From Cardiocondyla obscurior (Eukaryota; Arthropoda; Insecta; Hymenoptera; Formicidae): a DNA stretch of 64,000 nt. Both the position numbers and the translations under genes were made by a program. Within the stretch, counting starts at the first letter, position 1, and every line of letters begins with the position of its first letter. The notes below the pieces were generated by a model that ran no database searches, was not told where the DNA came from, and saw only the letters and a list, made by a program, of their open reading frames with translations. The stretch spans positions 4,776,501 to 4,840,500 of the forward strand of contig NC_091881.1 in the NCBI RefSeq assembly GCF_019399895.1. Direction: 5' to 3'. This document shows, piece by piece, positions 11,416 through 23,300 of this stretch.

Positions 11416-14400
11416 AAAAGTGGCTCGTTTATTTCCGTCCCCGATACCCATAATATCTGGTCTTTTAATGGATGTAGAAACGAAAGTTTCGAAAACGATT
11501 CTACCGATAAAAATAATAACCCATCGCGAGATTAATTCAAATATAATAAATTGGCCGGCAGTAGCATATTCGGTATTTTATTTCTCCGCGAAAGGGAACG
11601 AATTTTTGGGAACTTTTTCGAATTTTTTACGAATCCATTTTAAAATAATTCTTTCCGTAAATTGACATATAATATTATTCAGTACTGTTTGCCGGAGCAT
11701 CGTATGTAATCTGTGGACCGGTTAATTAATATCGTAAAACGTAAAGCTACTCGGTGGGATGGGACGACGAGACTCTCACGGCATCGAAGTCACGTTGCCG
11801 CCGAAGTAGTTGCGGTTACGTAACGACCTAGAGCGAGAAAAAGGGAAAAAGTGACAAAAGGAGAGAAAAAAAAAAAAAAGATTCAGGGATTCTCAGGCGC
11901 CGTATTGTCCAGGGATGAGATGCCCTTCCATATTACTTCACTATGTGTCGCCATAATGCTCCTTCGTAAAATCCATACAGCGTGGGAGAGGGGGAGGGGA
12001 TTGGTGGTCCCGTAATCTTCACGAAACCTTTGTGTGCCATCGAATAAAGAGACGTGTCGGGGACCCTCATGGGAAAAAGAGAAAGAGGAAGAGGAGAGCT
12101 TTAAACGTAAGAGGCTGATTTCTTTTTGAAATCTTCCGCGACTGCCCACTAATAGGTTCCTTCATCTTTGACGTTCGAATTCTTACGAGTTTAACACGAG
12201 CAGTTTAGTTTATCACGTATGGAATTAGGTGCCAAGCGGTGACACGGAATCAAGATTAAGTTTTGTAAAATGTGAGATCATGTTTTAGTAAAAATTGGCA
12301 TATTTAAGTGAAATTAAATATCTCAAACAATATGTATTTATATATATATATTCTGCAACAAGAGAATATTATTTGTTATAATGAAAATAACAGGGATTTT
12401 AATTTTTATCATTAATAATTACGTATTTCATTTATATTTTTATAAGCAGACTTGCTCCACTCGGTCTTTACATCTCGGTTTTTAATTCCTCGTACATATT
12501 ACGTGCTCTACATGTTAAATAAAATGTGTGTAGATTAAACGTCGCTAATCTAATATCTGCAAGCTGCCGGGGTATACCTATTAAGAAACAACTATCCCCC
12601 AAGTCAATTCCAATAAAAGAACTCCGACTATAAATCCGGATTCTTTTTTTTTTCCCCTCTTTTTACCTTTCCTTACTCCGCTCTCTATCTCTTTCTCTCC
12701 GCTCCGTTCCTTACGTCAGTCAGAAATTCAATTGACGGTGCACTTTCTGGCGACAGGGATATATCCGGGTCCGAAAGGTCATGGCGACATCCTCGGAAAA
12801 CGAAAACGCCCACAAAGATATCGCGAAATCTACTTACTCCACCTCGCCGCTTGAGTTCTCCTCACCTTCACTCTTTCCTCCCGCAGGCGCTCCTTTAGTT
12901 AAACAACTTGGCGACCGAATATTTCAGATATGGTGCGTATCGTCGAGCCGAGGCGGAGTACCGGACGGTGGGTTCGCGCCGCGCTTGCAGGAAGCAATTT
13001 CGCAATTTTCCTCCTTGACTTTGTCATCTTCGCTTTGCTATTCGCCTCGGCGAAATAGAATTTTCCGAGGTCGAGGCGGGAGAAGCGTGGCGGGGACAGC
13101 CTCGAGTGCAGCTTCCACATCGACGTGTCTTCGAAGAATTTTTAGAATCGCTTCTCCCGCGAGACATCTTTCCTTTCGTCGTCTTAAGTGCGTCTGTATA
13201 GGTTCACCGTCTATACATAGCGCATATATGGGAAAAGCTTTTCTTTTTTTTCATAGTTCAAGCGAGATCCTAAGAAATATCACTGTAAAGTGTATACGAA
13301 ATGATTTTGCGATCTTTCGGTACGAAATTCGTTTCCGCGAAGTAGAATTCTTGAAAATTTAGATCTTTACCAAAGTACCAAGCGCTTCGACATCGGAATA
13401 TTGAATATGTACAAACCTAAGAATTTTTCATTTTGTTTCCCTATGAATTTTTTTTAATTGTATACGAAATAATTTTTAATCAGTCGATGACGGCGGCGTA
13501 TGCCGCAGCGTGATTTAGCCCGAGGGTATTTCGTCTGCAATGGCATGAAACAGACTCTCAAAACATACACGCATGCCAGTTCTATCAATATAGGCTCAAA
13601 ATTTTAACAGAACCGACCATGATTCTTGAAATAATTAAATATATATAGAAAAAAAAAAAAATTCGCCACGTAACGAGATTTTAATTTGCCTGCCAGCCTA
13701 GAAGATTTAATTCTAACTAAATCAAGCGAAGCTGCAAGATTAATGTTCCTCCAGAGAAGATCGACGCCAAACTCCTATATAGAAATACCGCCCGTCAATA
13801 ATCGCCTCGTTCCCGCGCGATACTGTGTAATAAATACAAAGCCGACGAATTACATTAAAGGCAGGACGGAAATTGCTCGTCGCCTAGCGCGGAGGGATTC
13901 AGGAAATCGGCGCGAATCATATAATTGTTTGATGCCAGTGACTACCGGCCGTCCGGAGGCCGGCTTGACACATTCTTGCGAGCACCCCGAAAAGACGACC
14001 CTTATATTTGTCCGAGAGGAAAGGATCACTGCGAGACGCCCTTAGCTACAGCGTGCCGTGGTGTGTACGCTCGCCACCCCCGGTAATCTCCGTGACATCA
14101 AACATTTTGTACGATCAATCCAATGGGGAGGATTCCGGCCTACGTTGACACAATGATAAAGTATGCCGATATCAAGAGTCGGTCTTCAAAGAATACATAC
14201 TCCTGCGGAGCAACTTATGGGACGCAATTCATATTTTGATTGAATTTTTACATCCTTTTTTACTCCAATTCAATGGGAAAGGAAACCCCAAATACGACTT
14301 GAATTCACCTAACTGCCATTTTTATCCACTCAACAGTTTGTTAAATGATCATTGCTATTATAAATTTTAATTTGAAACAATTGCCGTGTAATTTCTTTTT

Positions 14401-16939
14401 TTTCTTTTTTAATTTGTTAAACAAGTATATCTGCAGATAAATTTTTTTTAATATTTTTCAATGGTTCAAATAAAAATTGATCGCGGTCGAGACGTAAATT
14501 TCTCTTTCTTGAATAAAAAAATTCTCTTTCGAGATATTCGGACGTCGGTGAGAAACGTTCGTGAAACGTGTCTTGCGAAAGCTTTCACAGTTATTATCCT
14601 TGAGATATCTTGTCGTTTAAGAGATCAGTATCAGGATTGAAAAAAGCTAAGTTGGTGCCCTGGAGCATTGATCTAAATATAAAAATCTAGAATAATGTAA
14701 TCTTTCATCTGTCAATCTTTGCGCTTAAAGTACAAGCCGGGAACTATGATGTCATATAAAAATTAATAAGATTGATTAAGCTCGTGTTCGATTACTGTTA
14801 ATTTAATCCGAATTAAATAATTAAATATATAAAATGAAGGGAAAAATCAAGAAAAAGTATCGCGCGTATTTTCCGTGGCGTAAAAGAATACTGCTTTAAA
14901 TCCGATGGGATGCCGCGTATTTTATCCCACCCCTGATTATATTGCGGCGATGTGAGCTAGAGAACGGCGATTGTTTGCCAAGTGGTAAAAGCATCGTTTT
15001 CTGTTTGTCCATCTTTCCCGTTGCCCTTTTGCAGATGGACGAACTTCGTGCTCTTTTCTCACATGGCCCGATTTCATGTCGAAGGTAAAAATTGAATGAC
15101 ACAATGTTGCGCTAGATTCGTCGTTTGAAATAAAATTATTGTCGCCGGTAAAACATAATTGATATTAATTCCGATCACCAAATTATTCCAAGAATAATTA
15201 AAACGTCATTAAAAACAAAAGAAAAAAAAAAAGAAAAAATTAATTTAACAGTGGCTCCATTGCTGATTGCAATGCAATTAGAATTAATGAAGCAGAGGGC
15301 AATCTCGTCATATTATTTTGTCCGATCAGTGTTAATACGCAATCGTTTCCCGTGGCAAAAATTGCCTCGAAGCGACCCTAAGGATGTATCCGTTCAGGGC
15401 GTTCAAGCCTCACCCTTCGGCAACCCCCGGTAGGTTGATCACTTTCCTCTAACAATCCGCCGGGTGACCAGTGTACACAGAATGAATACGAGGACGCGAT
15501 ATAGGTCTGATATTATATCTTTGCGCGATATAGAATGTTTCGCTTCGCAGAATTTATCTCGGTGAGGAATGTTCCTCTCTTCGGTCTTTCACGTCGCTCT
15601 AAGTTCACAGAGATAGGAAGCATAATTATTTTCCCGATGGAATTAAGGAGAAAGAGAGCGAGAGAGAAAGAAAAAGAGAGAGAGAAGAGAGGAAAGGAGA
15701 AAGGGAGAACGCAGAGACGCACCTCTCAATCCGCAAGCCTTCCCATTCACGATGACGGAGGATCAGCCGCGGGAAAGCACCTTATACTCGGTGCTCGCGC
15801 TATCTAATTCCCCGGGAGTTCTTTGATACGCCGTCATGAAGGCCCGTACAAAGGAAGAAATAAGTATCGCTCGATGATAATCTCGAATCCGCGCGATGTA
15901 GGACACACGTCCTTACCAGAGAGCCTGCGCTTCGCGGTAATTCAACGGGCGCGCAAGCGATTAAATTCCGTATCCGAGATATGCCGACGGTATAGGCCGG
16001 AAAAAGCTGCTGGGACGCGCGATAACACGATTGTCACGAACTCGGACGAATAAAGCGAAAGGCTCAGGTTGTTCCGAAAAAAATTTTTCCCAAAAAATTA
16101 AATTAAACTTTCAATTTAGAAACTTTTTGCTCAATAAAAATCTATTTTATGTCAAAGTGCGTTCAATCAAAGGTGTAAAAAAAGAAAGAAAGAAAGAAGA
16201 AAAAAAAAAATAATAGCAATTTTTAAATGCCTTTTACAGCAGGGGATTCTGACTGCTCGGAAGAAATAATATACGGGTTTTAGCCGCTCGCGACAGTGGA
16301 CCCCGCGTTCTTTCTTGTCAGATTCGCTGGTCCAGGGTGATGAGTGGTCGTCGGCCATTTCCGAGATATCAAACGCAGCCTCTGTTCCGAGACAAAGTCG
16401 GCGACGCGCCTTTTTGATCGCGTCCGTTCCGCTCGCGACGTCGTTTATCCGGACATTTCCTCTCGTTTTCCAGTTGGACCGTTCACTTGAGAGAGAGAAG
16501 ATCTCTCTGACAATCGCGGCCGCGCCGGACGGTCGGTCGCGAGAAACGACTCCGCCCGGTTCGTTTATGCATTTCCGCTCGGGTGACCCGCACGGGTCTC
16601 CGTCGCGTCGTCTCGCGCGCGTTTCCGATCCTCTTCAAAGGAAACCGCAACGCGAAAACGGTCAGTATCGTCTAATGATGTGGTCGAACTGTCGCCGGCG
16701 AGCCTGAAAACGAGCCACGGCGACCCGACACTCGATTGTCACGCTTACTTTATTTATATTACGTCGAAGAAAGAAACGATTTAATAAATCGCGCGATTTT
16801 TATCGAGTCGCGTTCCACACCCGTTGAGTAATTCTATATATATTGTATATAACTATTCTCGTTAATTAACAATTTCATGATAAAGAACACGTTCAAGCTT
16901 ACTGAACAAAATTGAACAATAAAAATGTGAACTAGAATA
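11416..16939. other. Intergenic region
   Basis: No gene recognised. Pyrimidine-rich tracts ending in AG occur at about 12717 and 12891 and look like splice acceptors, but no coding exon with matching donors follows. A 193-codon open frame at 12781-13362 lacks any domain and overlaps those tracts. A/T runs and a purine-rich GA block (15650-15710) are the only other features. Confidence 0.5.
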
Positions 16940-17536
16940 TCCCGAGTGACAATTGAGCTTGATCGTTATCTAATAACTAGCTAGCTAATATGTGGTTTAT
17001 AGAAATGTAATGCTCAAAACTTCTACGTGTTAGACAATTATTACTGGCTAATAATAAGCTAAAAAAAACTAGCTACAAAGATTATCTACACGTTTTTTGC
17101 CGCATACTAGCTTACTGCGCGTACTGACTTAAATAACGCGCGCTCGAATGCCGCGGTCGCCGGCTATTGAACCCGCCGGACCCGCCGGACCCGCCGCCCG
17201 CGCACGTGGACTGCAGCGCGATGACCGCCGATGAAAACACAAGCACGTGCTCGCAGCTGACCGCGGCGATCGGCGGGCCCGGCGGCCGGCAGCCGGCGGA
17301 CTCAGCAGTCAAACGCACGTTGCATAGGTCAAGTACGCGCAGTAGAGTAGTACACGATGAAAAACGTTTAGATATCTAGCTTTTCTAGCTCGTTATTAGC
17401 CAGTAATAATTGTCTCTCTATATGACTCGCGCTGGCTAGATGGCTACTAAGCAATTTTGATTTTTTTTTTAAGCTAATTTGCGCGATCTAAACTAGTTGC
17501 AAAATCAGAATACCTAGATGAATTTCCACTCGGGAG
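16940..17536. mobile_element. Foldback (long inverted-repeat) non-autonomous transposon-like element
   Basis: The ends are inverted copies: TCCCGAGTG at 16940-16948 and CACTCGGGA at 17528-17536. Inside, 23 bases at 17032-17054 (AGACAATTATTACTGGCTAA and TAA) recur as a perfect reverse complement at 17393-17415, and similarity continues inward through the segment around ACTGCGCGTACT to a GC-rich centre (about 17155-17300) with CCCGCCGGA tandem units. Arms are therefore 200-270 bp with many substitutions. There is no transposase frame. Flanks show GAAT on both sides, a possible target-site duplication. Its right end is only 35 bp from the stop codon of the neighbouring minus-strand gene. The superfamily is not identified. 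Confidence 0.75.
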
Positions 17537-17570
17537 AATTTGGTTTTTTAAATTGTCAATTAATAAAATA

Positions 17571-20305
17571 TTATTCTAAATTAGCGGATACTACATGACA
17601 TCTTGATTCAGAGTCTTCGATTTCAGAGTCCGATAACGACAAGAGCGAGGGCGTGGAGATGCTGACGATCTTCTCGTTCCCGCTGGACCATCGAGGTGAA
17701 TTAAAGAAATTGTAGCAGGTGTCGTAAAGACTTTCGTTAAACTTGCAATCGTGTGACAGGGAAAATCGACACTGAAGAAAGCATTATTACGAATTGAATT
17801 AGAATATTTTGAATTACATTAAATTATTATTATATTATAATAATTAGGTACTTAATTTCCATGATTTAAGAATTAATGTTTTTCTTTTTTTATACCAAAG
17901 TTACGTTTAAAATCTTAAGATCCCTCGCGGATACGTACGTAACGCGCGTCTCTAGCCTTCAGCTTCATCCTAGCCTTCTTTTCGCAAAGCATGAGATTCT
18001 CCGTGAGATTTCTCACAACGTCGTTTACCTTCCGATCGAGCGTGTCGTCGGTGCAATTGCTATCCGAGCCAGAATCGACGGCGGCCAAAGATTCGATTTT
18101 TTCGGCGCTGTATTTTTTTATTCTATCCACGTCGAAGGAACTGTCGCCGGTGTAAAGATCGATTGGGGACGAACTGAACCCGCTCGAGTCTACTAGATTT
18201 AAATTTGAACGCGAATCGTATCTGCAATTTACAACCTCGTCGTCAAGCTCGCCTCCGTATCTTGATATCGAAACGAGGCTCGGTATCTGCGTGCAAGAGA
18301 AATACTTGGACAGGGTGGAATTATTGTTCGAACACTCGCTCATACCGCAGATCGACATCGAATTCTGAATTTCTGCCTCGGTCGTATCAAGATTCGTTAA
18401 CTCGATCAAAGGCGCGACGTTAGATTCCTCGATCGTTACCGTTCCGACGTCCTCGATGTCGCGAAAATCAACCCCGCTGCTTTTTTGCGAAACGGTGAAA
18501 AAATCTTCGGTGTCATTTTCGCTTCTGTCGACCGGCGAATCGTCGAAATCTCTGTCGATTCTCATCTTAATGTCTTTTAGAATAACCGCCTCGCCTAACT
18601 TCTCTTCAATGATTTGCTCACGATATTTTGATTTCCTTGAACTGATAAGATCTTCAGTCGAATTCCTCGCTCGCTCTTCGTTATTTAAGATCGACGAATT
18701 AGAAACTGTTCGAGCCGGCGCGGTTTTGTTGCAAATATTATTAAACTGTAAAACGCACCGCGGATTTTTACACAGGCCGCATCTAGTTTCTCCAACTCTT
18801 TCAACGATCAAATTCTTTTCTATCGACGTGTTTTTTCTCTTTGCGATTGTCGACCTGCTTTCAACGTTACTCCGATTGATTTTTCTTTCGTCAAACATCG
18901 ATGAAACGTATTCGTCGCGATTTTTCATATTATTTCGCGAATTCTCGCCGTCGCAACAGGTTTCCCGTAATGTCGCCGTTATCTCCTCTATCTGTCGATT
19001 CACGGCCGTGAATTTATTTACGTACTCGGCGCGCTTGTTCTCCAGAACTTGGACACGCGTCCATGGCTCGTCGCGACAACACTTTTTGCTCAAACTACGC
19101 GAATGAATCGCGCAAAAGTCCGCGGAGATTCCGGATTCGTTACCGCAACGTTTGCAGCAAGAAACGTTTTCAGTCGTCAGCTTCGATCTCTTTCGCATTT
19201 TTTTCCGTCGCAAGCTCGAAGTTTGAATCTGCGCGTCTCGGGTCATACAGGCACCGTCGGGTTTACGATCTCTCTTTATAAAAGAATCCTCAAAATGTTC
19301 AGGTAGGAAAGCGTGATCATTAGCTAAACGATCGTTCCGCAAAGTATCCGATATAACGCTTTCCTCGTCTTTGACACATTCGTGTAATTTATTACATTTC
19401 ACAGCTCTGTTGTATTTCGAGATAATCTCCGTCGATTTTGTACTATTAATTATCGTCGTTTGGTGGCCCGTGTACGTTTTAAGAGATACGTCCGTTGATA
19501 AGCTTGACGTTAGAGCTGATTGCGCGATCCAATATTTACACGCGATCGTAGGCCTGAAATCGTTGCAAACTGTATGTTCCTGCAATGTTTCTCGTTTTGA
19601 CAATCAAGTTTAATAGTAATAGTTGCCGTTTAACCTTCTCGTGCCAGAACGTAAGCCGATGGAGCAGATCTTGGGGGTTTCCGGGACAAAGTTTCTCCAC
19701 CTATGTCGCGATATCGCGTGGCATTCTTTGTTAAAGCTGTGCTGATTATCGCGAAGGTACTTCGCCAGAAGTTCCGAACGCCAGTTCCGCGACGTTTGTA
19801 TGCGCGACATGAAATCGCTGGGATACCGAAAGATACTCTTCAGCTGATCGATCACGAGCGACATCGACGTACGAGCTACTTTCAGCTTCTTACGCGGAGA
19901 TTTACGCGGTCGATACTGCGCATCTTGCGAGAAACCGCTTTCACGTCTACGAGACAAGGCGAATGCAATTATTATAATTACTCGGGGAGACACGTTACAA
20001 TTCTATCTTTAGACCCTGAGATCCGCGGGGTCTTGGAAAATTGAAGCGTTAAACGTCCAAACGCCGCAATCTTAAATTCTCCCGGCCATTGAATTCTTAA
20101 ATAACGTTAATAATTTTTGAGGCCGTGTAAAGAATTTTTATCATTTTAATATATATTTAAAATATCACCTAAAAACTTTTATATGTTCGCATTAGGAGAC
20201 GTTAATCTTTAACAATTGGTTATTAAAATCAAAATTAACTTACACACGCCTGACATTGAAGAAGCTGGAAGATAAGCGTTCGGTTTTAATGTCCCCGAAA
20301 TCCAT
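17571..20305 (-). CDS. Uncharacterised 729-residue protein, four exons
   Basis: I do not recognise the family. Reading the minus strand gives four exons: 20305-20244, 19946-19635, 19553-17939 and 17771-17571, ending in TAA. Introns are 297, 81 and 167 nt, all GT-AG, with phases 2, 2 and 0; all junctions stay in frame (2190 coding bases). Without the 81-nt intron the frame is broken by TAA and TGA at about 19604-19612. The start ATG has a purine at -3 and G at +4. Visible features: basic stretches at about 33-43 and 240-249 (possible nuclear signals); RDAQIQTS at 230-237, resembling a dynein light chain LC8-binding motif; clustered Cys/His at 257-284; an amphipathic, probably coiled-coil helix at about 287-322; a C-X2-C-X4-C at 383-391; and a long polar acidic region ending in a Ser/Asp/Glu-rich tail (698-720). 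The fourth exon has the strong acceptor CTTTCTTCAG; the third exon's donor (GTACGT) is the least certain. The product is probably a scaffold or nuclear/cytoskeletal protein, which is inference. Confidence 0.8.
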
Positions 20306-20312
20306 AACGCAT
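20286..20312 (-). promoter_or_regulatory. Overlapping upstream ORF at the start of the minus-strand gene
   Basis: An ATG at 20312-20310 lies seven bases before the proposed start (20305) in another frame. It encodes eight residues and stops at 20286, inside the first coding exon. If the transcript includes it, ribosomes would have to leak past or reinitiate, which could lower translation of the main frame. Confidence 0.4.
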
Positions 20313-23300
20313 GTTAAAATCAATAATGTATTCCTGTATGCGACGTCTGTGACTCGTTGCCGTCGCTAAAAGGTATAACGCAAGATAATTCGGTTTGTAC
20401 AGTTTGACATATCAGTAGGTTAGTTTGCATAAGCACGAGTCCATCGCTCGAGAATTATTATTTCCAACGCATAACGTCGATATACTTTAATACAAATTTC
20501 ATAACTTCGATGCTGGGAATCAAAATGTGGCTCCCCGGAGGGACGAAAGAGAACTACACTGTACGTTTAAAATTACGTTATGTTTGAATCGTTTTAAACT
20601 TTTCGTAGATTGCTGACATTTCAGAGAATTTCGATACCGATTAATAATTATTACGCTAATTGGTTATCTCGCTTGGCTCGCTTCGTGTAAAAAAAGAAAA
20701 TTTACTATTATTTTTTTTTTTTAGAAAAAAAAGAGATGTAAGTACTGCGTGTGACAAAATTGCGCAGGCATAACGTAAAATAAATGGAAGAACTTTAAAA
20801 ATATAAGTAATACAATATAATAAAAAATATATATATTTTTTTTATAAAGAAAAAAAAATTAATTTTTGCTTAGTAGTGTAATCGATGTTTCATTAAAGTT
20901 CGATATAGGAGGAAGGACTACTATGAAATTCTCTGTACTGCCGTCTATGATCGTCGTAGTGTTAAGTCATGTGCAACGGAATGCTTCATCAAATAGCAGA
21001 ACTAATTAGCCTACGTATTTAATAAAGACCGTCGTCGGCCACCTCTTGTACGCGTGATACATTATTGCCCACAGCATTCCGCTTTCATCAAGCACAGGCC
21101 CGATAACTTTTTACAATCATCAAAGGGAGCTTACAAAAAAAAAAAAAACCATCTAGTAAAAGAATATTTTTAATATAAAAAAGCTTGTACCATTTAAAAA
21201 TTAATTTCTCAGCCTTTAAATTAATTTAGATAAGTAAATCGATGACGTCGCAGTGTTTTAAATAACTCATCGATTAATTTCACGTAACGCGATCAAATTC
21301 AGCCGCGTACAAGATTTAATTGAATGCGATTCCGTCGGTGTGTGTCTGCTGCGGATATTTCGAGAGACCTTTCGTCACATTAGGGTACATTCGCGTGGTT
21401 CGTTGAACGATCGCTTTCGTGTCAAGTTCGTCGCTTCGCCGCCCTGCCCTCCGACTCTTGTTACCGCTACCCTCCTTCCTCACTTTTAACCGCGTTTCGC
21501 CTCCTCTTGCGAGCACTTGTTGCATGCCCGTCCACCCTCGGGAGATCGGGAATCGTTACTACCGAAATTCCGGACGTTCGTCTTCGTAAGTTGACGTTCG
21601 CAGGGAAATCGATCAGCGAGAAAAATCACGACTCTCCCTCGGCCCAAAATAAAACCGTTCTTTTCAAATATGAATGCGACGTGGATTAATTTACATCTTT
21701 CGATCCACGATTTCAAACTGGATTTTTAATTTAGTCTTATCGTTTTCTCTAATAGAGCTCGCGCGACTTCTCCGTACTTCGCTGAGTCAGCGATTTCAAA
21801 TTTTCTCGTCTCACGATAAGCGATCACCTGATGACTATCTCGCAGGTTTGAAACGCGAGAGAACCTATGCGCGTAAACGCATTTTGCCCGCGGCTGATCG
21901 CGCGGGCGAGGAAATTAACGTAAATACCGGTGTGTGCAAGTGTGCGGAGATCGCCTTCGATCAACGCGATCTGGGTTACAGTCAAAGGTTACGCACGCGA
22001 CAATCGTTTACGGGCTTTCCCGTTTCTGCAAATGTTTTCGAAGGCCACCGCGTTGAGAAACTCGCGAGAAAATCCCGCATATCGTTTGCGTATCCTCGTC
22101 GAAATAATATTATAGAAAGAGAGAGGGAAGGAAAAAAAAGTTTTTTACAGCGAGAATTTAAATTAAATTTCCATATTTTCCGAAATACCGCGCGCGTGTG
22201 AATTCGCGCGTTCACGTTTCGCGTATATTTCGAAGCGTAGTAACTTCCCCCTTTCCCCACGAGAATGAAACGTACACAAGGTAACTTTAGTCCTGCAAAT
22301 GTTTTCCATATAAAGAGCGACGAGAGTAAAAATTAGCGAACACTTTCGGGAATTCGGTTTCGCATTTATTGATCGGGCAAAGCGTGAGCTTTAAATTGGA
22401 CGAGACCTCGTTGCCGTTCACGAGCGACAGGGAAGTTTCCTACCACGTTTTCTTGTAACTCTCCGATTCCCGATTACGCCAGGGACACTTTTTAACGCGA
22501 AGTCATTTGCATACGTCCAACTTTTGCGTTTCCATGCGTGCATTCTTTGACTCGGAAACCACGCGTGGGGGCGAGAATTTCTTTTAGCTTTCAGCAGAAC
22601 TTTCACCGCAAAGCACTTAACCCTTAAATGTTATCTCGAAATGAAATGTATGTTTCGTGTGCGTTTAATTTAATATCTCTGTCGAATTAAATAATCAAAT
22701 TAAATATGAAGAAAAATTATATGCGTATGAAAGATTGTGCAGTCGAGCGATGTTATGCGACCTACCTCTATACCTTCCCTCAATTTCCTAGTAAAATGGA
22801 GGAAAGGATAAGGGAAGTATGCTTTGTGGTTGACGATAATATGTTTCCCGGTAAGTAATTACTTGTGCAAACGTACACGCGTGTGCAAGTATTCAATCAA
22901 TAATCTAAACAACATCGCCGCACTGTCGTTCAAGAAAAATTCGACTGAAAGTTAACGAAAGGAAACGCAATAAAAAAAAAAGTTAAATTAGAAAAACGAC
23001 GAACTGACAATTGCTCGTTAGTTCCGCGACATTTTAATTCGATATTATTCCAACGTTTAAATTTTTTAATTTATTTAGAAAATTTTTTTATAAAGAAAAA
23101 AGAAAAAAAAATAGTGGAAAATTAAGAAACAATTTTGAGAAAAAAATAAAATAAAATAAATATATAAAAATGAAAAAATTGTGGCTCGCTTATTCACAAG
23201 TGAAATTACAGCTGAGAAATGGAACGAAGAGTAGCGGCAAAATGTCGGCTATATTATGTCGAGTATGGGAGCGCACCGACACCCTCGGCTTTACGAGAGC

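Noticed and set aside
12781..13362. 193-codon open frame with ATG
   Set aside because: No domain, Ser/Arg-rich, contains a strong splice-acceptor-like tract inside, and similar lengths arise by chance in the CpG-rich blocks of this window.
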